Assembly (NCBI GenBank): GCA_002389505.1 | Contig: DGPA01000041.1 | Coordinates: forward strand, 15,703-79,702 | From: Halieaceae bacterium UBA4452 | GTDB taxonomy: Bacteria > Pseudomonadota > Gammaproteobacteria > Pseudomonadales > Halieaceae | Length of the DNA stretch: 64,000 bases | Direction: 5' to 3' | Shown here: piece by piece, positions 45,909-53,784 of the stretch | Position numbering within the stretch: position 1 is the stretch's first letter | How the letters are laid out: every line of letters starts with the position of its first letter | Notes under the pieces: model-generated | Told to the model about the DNA's origin: nothing | Databases searched by the model: none | Seen by the model: only the letters and a program-made list of their open reading frames with translations | Made by a program: the position numbers and the translations under genes

Positions 45909-46301
45909 TCCATGATGCTCCTGTTCATCGTTGGCTTCGGGAGATCCACAGCGGCGCGCGATGACCCGCGTTTGGCGCAAAGAATAGCATTAAAAACTCT
46001 GAGCAATTCACTTATTCCTTCAGCAGATAGTATGCCAGAGTGACTCCAGAATAGAGGAGTTGATGGCCGTGCAAATGCGCATCCTTTCGGGTATCCAGTA
46101 CCGAAAGGAACCGTCGGCAGTCGCGGTTATCAAGACCGGTAATGGTTTATTCTCCTTAACTCTCGCCAGTACCAACACCCTGTTGCCCGCGGGGTGATGG
46201 TAGATTGAAGTGTATTGAACCGCGGTAGCACCTAATCCTTGGGATGGGATACTGCGGCTAACACAGGTAAAGTAGAGCATAATGATCGGAGAGATGTTCC
46301 A
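45909..46301. other. 393-base divergent region between BCCT and PhyH genes
   Basis: Holds the promoters of two divergent genes. It contains a perfect 8 bp inverted repeat CCTTTCGG-N10-CCGAAAGG (46083-46108) with no T tract, and a possible 44-codon frame 46063-46197 (ATG after GAGGAG, spacing only three bases) whose translation resembles nothing I know. No clear promoter was recognised. Confidence 0.5.
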
Positions 46302-47093
46302 ATGATTCCACGATTTCAGGCCGATGCTGGTGATCAGCAGTGTGCGGATGCGCTGGCGACGATGGGCGCCGTTATTGTCGAGTCGGTACTCGATGAGGCA
46401 TTGATAGACGCCTTTACTGCCGACATACAGCCCACCTTTGATGAACAGGGATATTTGTTCAAAAATGAGTTCAACGGCTACCAAACCCACCGTATTGGTG
46501 GTGTTGCCAATCACTCCCAGTACTTCGCAGAGATACTGGCTAACGCCAAGGTTTTGGCTGTAGCTGAGGCTATTCTACGACCTCACTGTGAATGTATTCA
46601 GGTGGGCAGCACCACCGCTATTGAAATTCTTCCGGGTGAAAAAGCTCAGGTATTGCACCGGGATGACTCTATTTATCCCATAGACTTGTTGCCTTTTGAA
46701 TTGCAAGTATCGGCACTCTGGGCTCTGGATGATTTCACTGAAGAAAACGGTGCGACGCGTGTGGTCGCTGGCACCGATCGAGTCACCGACGCAACGACGG
46801 GAGAAGCTTGGCATACTGACTCGGCGATCATGCCCAAGGGATCGTTGGTTATGTATCTGGGTTCCACACTCCATGGTGGAGGCGCCAATCACAGTTCGCA
46901 GCATCGGCGCGCGGTAGTTAACACGTATTGCTTGGGGTGGCTGCGCCAGGAAGAAAATCAGTATCTGACTCTGCCTCAGGCCGTTGTCGGCCAGCAGTCA
47001 GAGGCGGTTCGACGCTTATTAGGTTTTCAATCCCACGGCACCGGTCTTGGTCTGTGGCCCCAAGACCCTGATGATCTGTGGTTCGACTCCTGA
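46302..47093 (+). CDS. PhyH-family Fe(II)/2-oxoglutarate dioxygenase
   Basis: Phytanoyl-CoA dioxygenase-type enzyme of 263 residues. Iron ligands are visible as His119-x-Asp121 in LHRDDS and distal His191 in GSTLHGGGAN; Arg202 (HRRAVVNTYCLGW) would bind 2-oxoglutarate. Families of this type hydroxylate fatty acyl chains, ectoine, quaternary ammonium compounds and natural products; the neighbouring BCCT transporter favours a small osmolyte or N-methyl compound (inference). The ATG at 46302 follows GGAGAG; the frame is open 63 bases further upstream without a ribosome site. A membrane-protein gene follows 34 bases away. Confidence 0.88.
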   Translation: MIPRFQADAGDQQCADALATMGAVIVESVLDEALIDAFTADIQPTFDEQGYLFKNEFNGYQTHRIGGVANHSQYFAEILANAKVLAVAEAILRPHCECIQVGSTTAIEILPGEKAQVLHRDDSIYPIDLLPFELQVSALWALDDFTEENGATRVVAGTDRVTDATTGEAWHTDSAIMPKGSLVMYLGSTLHGGGANHSSQHRRAVVNTYCLGWLRQEENQYLTLPQAVVGQQSEAVRRLLGFQSHGTGLGLWPQDPDDLWFDS

Positions 47094-47127
47094 CCGTTAA
47101 ATGGCCAGCCCGGGGAGCTCAGGGAGC

Positions 47128-47961
47128 ATGATATCGCAGGCTATTATGCGCCTTGAGCGCCATCGGCAAGCCATCAAGTGGCTGGTGTACGGACTACTTT
47201 TTATTAACCTCAGCGTTTATGTCATGGAAGATTGGCAGAGCTTCAGCCGGTCAAACACGTTCACGCTCATTACACTGGCAGCGGCCTTTGCAACATCCCT
47301 TGATACCTCAGCCTGGTTTGGTTTGCTGGTGGTGTTTGAGATTGAAACCTACCGGCAACAGCTTTATCAGCGACCACCGGTTCGGCTGCTGTTAAACGGC
47401 TTGCGATGGGCATGTTTTGGCGTACTCGCCCATACGCTGATGGTCTACAGCCTCGATCTGCTCGCGGTCATTAATGCACCGACACCCTTGGTGAGCAGCC
47501 TATGTATGCTGCCAATGGCCGAGAACTATTACCTTTTCAATCAGCAGTACCAGCTTATCACCCACAGTAGCTGCCAGAACTTATCCCTTATCCCAGGGCC
47601 CTTATATTCCCCCGAGCCCAACGTCTTTGTGGATGGTCGCGGACTGTCGATAGCGCGGGTGCAAGCGGCCATCAGTGTGATCGAGTGCGCTGCTTGGTTA
47701 TTGGCTGGCTTTGCGATTGCAGCGCAGGCCTATCTAAAACGTCGGGCCCAGTATTCAGCCCTCGTGACGGTCGGTCTAGAGAAAATAACCCACTACAGCT
47801 ACCTAGCCATCATTGCTTGCGCCCTCACGTGGGCATGGTATGGCCATTTTTTATACACCTACGACAGTTTGTTGTGGCTGGGTGGTTTTGCCATGATCGA
47901 AGCCAATTTATCCGCTTGGGAAAGCTACCTACGGCAAAAGCGTCGCCAAACGAGGTTCTGA
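47128..47961 (+). CDS. multipass membrane protein, family not recognised
   Basis: About 277 residues with five to six hydrophobic segments (AIKWLVYGLLFINLSVYVM, FTLITLAAAFATSL, LLNGLRWACFGVLAHTLMVYSL, AAISVIECAAWLLAGFAIAA, YSYLAIIACALTWAW), and a soluble loop of about 60 residues holding two Cys between the third and fourth. It ends in a basic tail (YLRQKRRQTRF). No transporter or enzyme motif was seen. The start ATG 47128 follows CAGGGAGC; ATG 47101 is possible but has no ribosome site. It lies 34 bases after PhyH, probably in one operon, and converges with the Rieske gene. Confidence 0.75.
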   Translation: MISQAIMRLERHRQAIKWLVYGLLFINLSVYVMEDWQSFSRSNTFTLITLAAAFATSLDTSAWFGLLVVFEIETYRQQLYQRPPVRLLLNGLRWACFGVLAHTLMVYSLDLLAVINAPTPLVSSLCMLPMAENYYLFNQQYQLITHSSCQNLSLIPGPLYSPEPNVFVDGRGLSIARVQAAISVIECAAWLLAGFAIAAQAYLKRRAQYSALVTVGLEKITHYSYLAIIACALTWAWYGHFLYTYDSLLWLGGFAMIEANLSAWESYLRQKRRQTRF

Positions 47962-47978
47962 TGGCCTCGTGGGGGTAA

Positions 47979-49235
47979 CTACAGCGTCTTTTTCAGCGTG
48001 GCCAGATACCAATCAATAAATTGCTGAAGCGTTGCCTCAAATTCACTATGGTAAGGGCCAGGCTCAAAGAAGCGTGAATTCACGCCCAGATTGTTGCGCA
48101 TAATAATGTACTCATCCTCAAGCGTGGTGTGATGCCACAGCCATGTGAGTTTATCAACATCATAATCGGTGCCCTCGATAGCATCACCGCGGACAAACCA
48201 CACGAGTTCGACATCGGTTTCAGTGAGGGAGCGGGGTAGAAATCGATACAATACGCAGTGGTCTGGGTAATTCAGCATAAAGCTGCAGGGGCCCATCTGG
48301 TAGTCACCGACACCACCGTCATAGGCTTTGATGTTGCCCATGAGCGGTGCCAAAGGTTGTCCGTCGGCACTGCCGGTGTCGAATCCCTCATACAGGCCGT
48401 AGCGCATAGTGTGTACGCAGGCGCCAAAGCTTTCAGCGTCGTTGTAGATGCGCGTGTAGTGGGTCGACATGCCTTCAATGCCGGTGATCGCCTCCGACTG
48501 GGCGAGCATGGCATCGACTACCGGCTGGGACTTTTCCTCGAGGTCTTTTAGGGTGTGCCCGCGCGCATAGGCGCGATGGGATGTCGCGCAGTGGTAGCAT
48601 TCGAGATAATTTTCTATGGCAAGTTTCCAATTGGCGTTCATCCGATAGGTTCGACGGGCTGCTACCTTAGCGGTGGCGAGGTCGTAGGCCCCTAGCGGTT
48701 GCCGAATGTTGTCCAGAGCTGCCAATAGATCACCGGCGTTGGGATCACAATTGATAAATACCAGTCCCATAAATTCGACACAGCGAATGGGTTTAAGCCC
48801 CAGAGTCGCTTTATCAAGGTCGGGCATGATATGGGTTTCTCTAGCCGCCTTGAGGCCGCCATCAAGCCCATATACCCAGCCATGATAGGGACAAACGAAG
48901 GTTTTTCGGTTCCCGGTCGATGCCTCACAAACCCGTGCGCCCCGATGTCGACAAATATTGTGCATGGCCTTGATGGCGCCGTCCTGAGTGCGCGCAACGA
49001 TAATGGAATCCTCACCGATATCCAGTAATTGATAATCACCGGGGTGGGGGATTTCACTGATATGTAGGGCGTAGAGCCAACTTTTAAACACTAAGTGCTC
49101 TAACTCCCGTTCATGCACCAAGTGGGAGCGATAAAAATAGGGGTCTATGGCGTAACCCGGTTTCTGCAGCTGTGAATCCAACTTATGCCGCAGCCGATCT
49201 ATCGAGTCGTCGACCTGGGTTGCTATGATATGCAT
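47979..49235 (-). CDS. Rieske oxygenase alpha subunit, quaternary-ammonium type
   Basis: Ring-hydroxylating-type mononuclear iron oxygenase of 418 residues. The 2Fe-2S Rieske ligands are Cys95-x-His97 and Cys115-x2-His118 (NICRHRGA, VCPYHGWVYG). The catalytic iron site is NWKLAIENYLECYHCATSH with His215 and His220. The residue three before His215 is Glu212, within ECYHC, as in carnitine (CntA) and glycine-betaine (GbcA) monooxygenases, where Glu replaces the Asp of aromatic dioxygenases. So N-demethylation or oxidative cleavage of a quaternary ammonium compound is likely (inference). Last gene of the leftward operon; no reductase partner gene is nearby. Confidence 0.88.
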   Translation of the reverse strand: MHIIATQVDDSIDRLRHKLDSQLQKPGYAIDPYFYRSHLVHERELEHLVFKSWLYALHISEIPHPGDYQLLDIGEDSIIVARTQDGAIKAMHNICRHRGARVCEASTGNRKTFVCPYHGWVYGLDGGLKAARETHIMPDLDKATLGLKPIRCVEFMGLVFINCDPNAGDLLAALDNIRQPLGAYDLATAKVAARRTYRMNANWKLAIENYLECYHCATSHRAYARGHTLKDLEEKSQPVVDAMLAQSEAITGIEGMSTHYTRIYNDAESFGACVHTMRYGLYEGFDTGSADGQPLAPLMGNIKAYDGGVGDYQMGPCSFMLNYPDHCVLYRFLPRSLTETDVELVWFVRGDAIEGTDYDVDKLTWLWHHTTLEDEYIIMRNNLGVNSRFFEPGPYHSEFEATLQQFIDWYLATLKKTL

Positions 49236-49281
49236 ACGGCACTACCTGCTATTGTCGTTGTTACGAACAGCATTAATCTGA

Positions 49282-50466
49282 TTACAGTGCCGGGGCTGGC
49301 GTTTGCCGGCGCCGCTGGGGATTGAACAGTGGGCCATCAATAACGGTGCAAGGCGCCATCAGCCGCGTCCAGTGCAGCTCTCGCTGGTAGTAGATCTCGG
49401 CGGTTAACACATCGCCCACGTTGCCGTGGGGTGCTTCAATCTGGGCGTAAGCCAGATTGGACTTTACTGTTGGACACCACGCTGCAGAGGTGACCGTACC
49501 CACTACTTTGTCGCCTTTGAGGATGAACGAATGTTCCGCAGGTTTGTTACCCTCGATATCGAGCATGGCAAAGCGATAGCGGGATCCCCGGGCTTTCTCC
49601 TCAAGCAATGCCAAACGGCCGTTGAACAATGGCTTGGAAAAATCGACTAGCCACTCAAGCCCAAGTTCCAATGGGCTGCGGGTGCGCCCAGGGCGCACGC
49701 TTTCCTCTGCGGGCACAAAATCAACGTGCGCCTGTAAAAAGCCTGCCTCAATGCGTGCCAGATCCAGAGCATGGCCACCGATGGGTTTGATGAGGTAATC
49801 CCGACCACACTCGAACAGCTGATCCCATAGCGCTTCAGCCTGCTCCGGTGCCACCCAGACCTCGTATCCCAAGTCCCCCGTAAAGCCGGTTCGACTGACC
49901 ATCATAGGCGCGCCTTCGAAGGTGAAGTGAGCGATGCCAAACGGCTTGAGCTGATCGAGGCCAGTACAGCCCAGCAGGGTCAGTACCGTACACGACGTGG
50001 GTCCCTGAACCGCAAGCCCGGCAATGTCTTCACTTTCGTTGTCGATGGTCACATTAAATCCGAGCGCGCACCACTGCAGCCAATCATCAGCGCGCTGGTA
50101 AGAACAGAGCCGGAAGTCCTGCTCGCCGAGGCGGAAGATGGTTCCATCATCGAGCATACTGCCCGCATCATTGCACCACACGGCATAACACACTCTATCG
50201 ATACCCAACTTACTGATATTGCGGGTGAGCATACGATTGAGGTAAGCCTCGGCGTCCGGACCGCTGATTCGGTATTTGTTCATGGGAGACAGATCAAACA
50301 CGCCGGTGGTACTGCGAATCGCAAAGTACTCGAGTTCCACATCGAAATAGGCATTGGGCGTGGTGTAACCCATCCAGTTACCCCATTCGTTGATAGGGCA
50401 CATGGCCGCTACTCGAGAATGGAAAGGTGTTGTCAGGAGCATGGTTTCTCTGGGTGAGGTGATCAT
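49282..50466 (-). CDS. GcvT-like folate-dependent aminomethyltransferase
   Basis: Glycine-cleavage T-protein fold, 394 residues. Seen: the folate-binding N-terminal domain with RSTTGVFDLSPMNKYRISGPDAEAYLNRML (cut to GVFDLSPMNKY), WCNDAGSMLDDGTI, LAVQGP, and SRTGFTGDLGYEVWV, and C-terminal RTRSPLELGLEWLVDF. Relatives move a methyl or methylene carbon from a substrate amine or from DMSP to tetrahydrofolate. In this operon it probably collects the C1 unit released in demethylation (inference). It overlaps the preceding FAD gene (ATGA at 50463-50466); an ATG at 50442 is also possible. Confidence 0.9.
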   Translation of the reverse strand: MITSPRETMLLTTPFHSRVAAMCPINEWGNWMGYTTPNAYFDVELEYFAIRSTTGVFDLSPMNKYRISGPDAEAYLNRMLTRNISKLGIDRVCYAVWCNDAGSMLDDGTIFRLGEQDFRLCSYQRADDWLQWCALGFNVTIDNESEDIAGLAVQGPTSCTVLTLLGCTGLDQLKPFGIAHFTFEGAPMMVSRTGFTGDLGYEVWVAPEQAEALWDQLFECGRDYLIKPIGGHALDLARIEAGFLQAHVDFVPAEESVRPGRTRSPLELGLEWLVDFSKPLFNGRLALLEEKARGSRYRFAMLDIEGNKPAEHSFILKGDKVVGTVTSAAWCPTVKSNLAYAQIEAPHGNVGDVLTAEIYYQRELHWTRLMAPCTVIDGPLFNPQRRRQTPAPAL

Positions 50467-52022
50467 GCGAGGACTCCTTGCTTAAGTATCTCTCTGGCAG
50501 CATTGCGGCCGGGTAAGCCCATTAGACTGCCACCCGGATGCGCACCCGCACCACACAGAAATAATCCGGGCACTGCGGTGCTGTACTGACTTGAGCCTGG
50601 AAAAGGTCGCATCATGAGCGCTTGATCAATAGACAATTCACCGTGGTGCCAGTTGCCGCCTTTCATCCCGTAGGCGGCTTCAAAATCCGGTGGCACCAGA
50701 AGCTCCGACGCCACTATCTGTGCCTTGAGACCCGGGGCGTAGGCCTCCAGTTGCTCGATCAGGTTGTCGAGAACCGTTTGCCGGTGCGCGTCCCAGCCTC
50801 CCTGGGGTTCATAAGGCAAATAGTGAATCAATGCGGTCAGGACATGCTGCCCATTGGGTGCCAGGCTGGGGTCCTCAATGCTTGGAATACTGATGTCAAA
50901 GATGTGGTGGTGCCCGCATTCCGCATACTTTATCGGGTTCCAGGCCAACTCTATGGACTCCATTGATGGCGCTATAACCAGACGCTGAGACAACGCGTCA
51001 TTATCGAGCCCTGTGACAGTGGGTAAGCCGGAAAGAGCCAAATGCAGCTTGGCCGTGCCGCTGCGGGTGCGGTATTGAGCGACGCGCCGTGCCATACCTG
51101 TTTCAAGATGCTGGTAGCCGAGTAGATCGGCGAAGGTCGTGGTGGGATCGGCGCTGGATACCACGGCCTTGGTTGGCACCGTGCTGCCATCGGCGAGTAC
51201 AACGCCACAAACACGATCACCTTCCTTGACGATCTGCTCGACCCGGCAGCCCATTCGCACGGTTGCCCCGCTGGCCTCTGCGGCGCTTTTCAGGGATTCA
51301 CCCAGGGCCCCCATACCGCCCATGACCTGCACTACACCACTCGCTTGAAGTTGATGGCCCAATGCACGATGTAGGTAGGTGAAGACCGTATTAGGTGATC
51401 GGGGTCCCATGCCAGTCCCGGTAATCGCGTCCAGCGCCAAGGCGGCCTTCAAGCCTTGGTGGTCAAAATTTTCGTTCATCACATCGTAAATATTGATCAA
51501 TACGAGACGCATCAAATCCTGCATGTTGCCCTTGCCCATGAGCTTCAGGCCCAGACCCAGTTTCATGAGTGTCAGCCGATCGGTCCAGTTAGCCTCAACC
51601 AGCTTGGGTGCTCTACCCCGGTACAACTTGAGCATGAGTTTTGCAAAGACATTCATCTGTTGGCGAAATAGGGGGTAGGCAGCCTGATCCTTTGCTTCAA
51701 TTCCGGCACCCCGCAACAGGTCACCGTCAATGCTGAGATGGTCACCATCCGATTGCAGGGCCACGGTGTGCTTGGCACGACCCACGGTCAGGCCCGCAGC
51801 CTGTAGTCCCAGATCACGCACAATGTCATCATCGAACTGGTACAACCACTGGGCGCAGTCGGAAATATGAAAGCCCGCCGCCAGTTCCCGTGTGCTGGCG
51901 CATCCACCCGGCTGATCCCGTCCATCCACGACCAACACCTGCTTGCCCGCTTTGGCTAGGTAAGCACCACATATCAGGCCGTTGTGTCCGGCCCCTATGA
52001 TTACCGCGTCGTAATCAGTCAT
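50463..52022 (-). CDS. FAD-dependent oxidoreductase, phytoene-desaturase-like (second copy)
   Basis: COG1233-type flavoprotein of 519 residues. N-terminal FAD motif VIIGAGHNGLICGAYLAKAG then GGCASTRE, a long substrate domain, and C-terminal FLCGAGAHPGGSLMGLPGRNAA (cut to GAGAHPGGSLMGLPG). The start at 52022 (MTDYDAV) is eight bases after GGAGG; the ATG at 52028 is only two bases from it. It overlaps the first copy by 8 bases. No carotenoid gene is near, so carotenoid desaturation is unlikely; a C-N or C-C bond oxidation in the same pathway is more likely (inference). Confidence 0.85.
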   Translation of the reverse strand: MTDYDAVIIGAGHNGLICGAYLAKAGKQVLVVDGRDQPGGCASTRELAAGFHISDCAQWLYQFDDDIVRDLGLQAAGLTVGRAKHTVALQSDGDHLSIDGDLLRGAGIEAKDQAAYPLFRQQMNVFAKLMLKLYRGRAPKLVEANWTDRLTLMKLGLGLKLMGKGNMQDLMRLVLINIYDVMNENFDHQGLKAALALDAITGTGMGPRSPNTVFTYLHRALGHQLQASGVVQVMGGMGALGESLKSAAEASGATVRMGCRVEQIVKEGDRVCGVVLADGSTVPTKAVVSSADPTTTFADLLGYQHLETGMARRVAQYRTRSGTAKLHLALSGLPTVTGLDNDALSQRLVIAPSMESIELAWNPIKYAECGHHHIFDISIPSIEDPSLAPNGQHVLTALIHYLPYEPQGGWDAHRQTVLDNLIEQLEAYAPGLKAQIVASELLVPPDFEAAYGMKGGNWHHGELSIDQALMMRPFPGSSQYSTAVPGLFLCGAGAHPGGSLMGLPGRNAAREILKQGVLA

Positions 52023-53631
52023 CTGCATATCCTCCGGGCACCGTGTTTGGCCGCTTGAGATCTGAGAGAATCTCCCGGGCCGCGTTGGCCCCAGGCGCTG
52101 CCATTACGCCACCACCCGGGTGGGTGCCGGAACTGCACATGTACATACCTTTAATGGGCGCCCGATATTGCGAATAGCCCGGGAATGGCCGATTGAACAG
52201 CAGCTGGTCGAACGTCAGCTCGCCCATAAATATATTGCCTTCCGTCAGACCCACTTCGGCCTCAATCTCACGAGGGGTACGGGTCTCGCAGTGCAGAATC
52301 AGGTCGCGGAAATTGGGACTGTAATTTGAAATTTGGTCGAGTACCGATTTTTCGAAGCCGTCCTTGTCTTCATCGGTCCATTCACGGCCGTCAATCTTTG
52401 GCGGCGCATACTGCACAAATACCGACATCATATGCTTGCCGGGAGGGGCCATAGTGGGATCGGTCATTGACGGAATGAGCATGTCCAGATAGGGATCTTT
52501 GGACCAGGTACCGTTTTTCCAGTCGTCGTAGGCCCGCTCCTGCCGCGCCATGGTGTCACTGAAGTGCATTTCTCCCCCCATCATCCTGCTCCTGGGGTCG
52601 ATGCCATTAAATGTGGGCAGTCCGTCTAGTGCAATATTGAGTTTTCCAGACGAACCCCGAATCTTGAAATTGCGGGCTTTCTTTAGCACATCCTCGGGCA
52701 GATCCTTGGGATTGGTGATATCGAGGAAAGTCCGCTTGGGGTCGAGGTTGGATACCACAATGTCGGCCCGGTATTCGGTACCGTCCTTGAGGGCGACGCC
52801 TTTGGCACGCCCGTTTCGGACAATAATTTCATCAACATCGGCATCACAAATGATTTCCCCGCCGTAGGACTGCAATGCTTTGGAGAGTGAGTTGGCGATG
52901 GCGCCCATACCCCCTCGCGCGAACCCCCAGGCACCGACGTTGCCGTCGACATCGCCCATGTAGTGGTGCAGCAGCACGTAAGCGGTGCCTGGCGAGTAAA
53001 CCCCCAGCGCGGTGCCAATAATACCGCTGCCTGCGATGTGGGCCTTGATCACGTCGGTTTCGAAATACTGATCGAGGTAATCGCCGACGCTGCCGGTCCA
53101 GAATTTAATGGTATCGAGTAGTTTCTCTTCTCCCAGCGCCATAAACGACCGTGCAAACTCCAGCAGATCCGCCAGATCCCGGGGTTTCATTGACGTCGGA
53201 TCGGGCGGGGTGCGCATAAGATAAGGCCGAATCAGTTTGGTTTGTAAGCTGGTGTCAGCGGCATAGCGATCGTAGGCGTTGGCGTCCCGTTTAGAATGGC
53301 GAGCCATCTCGCGGTAGAGCCGGTCATGATCAGCAAAATTGTGAAAATGGTCGCCGTTACGCATAAACGTGGTACCACCCCCAAAGGGCACCACTTGAAG
53401 CCCGTGCCGAGGCAGCTCAAGGTCGCGAGTGATTTCTGGCCGCAACAGACTCGAAACGTAGGAGCAGTTGGAGTAGTACCAACCCTTATGCAACTCGCGA
53501 CTGACGGTGGCACCGCCGATGTAAGGATTGCGTTCGAGCACGGCAACGTTTAACCCCGCTTTCGCGAGATAGGCGCCGTTGGTAAGTCCGTTGTGACCCG
53601 CACCAATCACTATAGCGTCATACTGCTTCAA
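52015..53631 (-). CDS. FAD-dependent oxidoreductase, phytoene-desaturase-like (first copy)
   Basis: COG1233-type flavoprotein of 538 residues. FAD motif IVIGAGHNGLTNGAYLAKAG from residue 8, then ERNPYIGGATVSREL, and C-terminal MYMCSSGTHPGGGVMAAPGA. It begins at TTG 53631 five bases after GGAGAA; no ATG fits. It is the first gene of the leftward operon, and resembles the following copy in overall plan but they are clearly diverged. Two such enzymes in tandem could act on successive intermediates or form a heteromer (inference). Confidence 0.85.
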   Translation of the reverse strand: MKQYDAIVIGAGHNGLTNGAYLAKAGLNVAVLERNPYIGGATVSRELHKGWYYSNCSYVSSLLRPEITRDLELPRHGLQVVPFGGGTTFMRNGDHFHNFADHDRLYREMARHSKRDANAYDRYAADTSLQTKLIRPYLMRTPPDPTSMKPRDLADLLEFARSFMALGEEKLLDTIKFWTGSVGDYLDQYFETDVIKAHIAGSGIIGTALGVYSPGTAYVLLHHYMGDVDGNVGAWGFARGGMGAIANSLSKALQSYGGEIICDADVDEIIVRNGRAKGVALKDGTEYRADIVVSNLDPKRTFLDITNPKDLPEDVLKKARNFKIRGSSGKLNIALDGLPTFNGIDPRSRMMGGEMHFSDTMARQERAYDDWKNGTWSKDPYLDMLIPSMTDPTMAPPGKHMMSVFVQYAPPKIDGREWTDEDKDGFEKSVLDQISNYSPNFRDLILHCETRTPREIEAEVGLTEGNIFMGELTFDQLLFNRPFPGYSQYRAPIKGMYMCSSGTHPGGGVMAAPGANAAREILSDLKRPNTVPGGYADD

Positions 53632-53696
53632 ACTGTTCTCCAGATCTCAGACCCACCTAAGCGTAGAGTCTGCCATGTCACATTAAGAACGTCTAG

Positions 53697-53722
53697 AAAG
53701 AATGAACAATCATTCATTCTTT
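53697..53722. promoter_or_regulatory. palindromic operator between FAD oxidoreductase operon and TetR gene
   Basis: AAAGAATGAA, six bases CAATCA, TTCATTCTTT: a perfect 10 bp inverted repeat, the usual form and size for a TetR-family site. It lies about 65 bases from either start in the divergent region. Confidence 0.8.
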
Positions 53723-53784
53723 GCTAAATCACGTGGGCTGCCTTACAGTTATGCTGTGTAACGTCATGCGTAGCCGGGTTGAAA

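Noticed and set aside
46020..46514. Leftward open frame of 164 codons across the BCCT-PhyH gap and PhyH 5' end
   Set aside because: Overlaps the well-supported PhyH gene on the opposite strand for 213 bases and has no family similarity or ribosome site.
49927..50457. Rightward frame of 176 codons opposite the GcvT-like gene
   Set aside because: Antisense to a full-length family protein; no supporting signal.
50463..53631. Carotenoid biosynthesis cluster
   Set aside because: Only desaturase-like proteins are present; no phytoene synthase, cyclase or ketolase gene is nearby, and the operon partners are demethylation-type enzymes.
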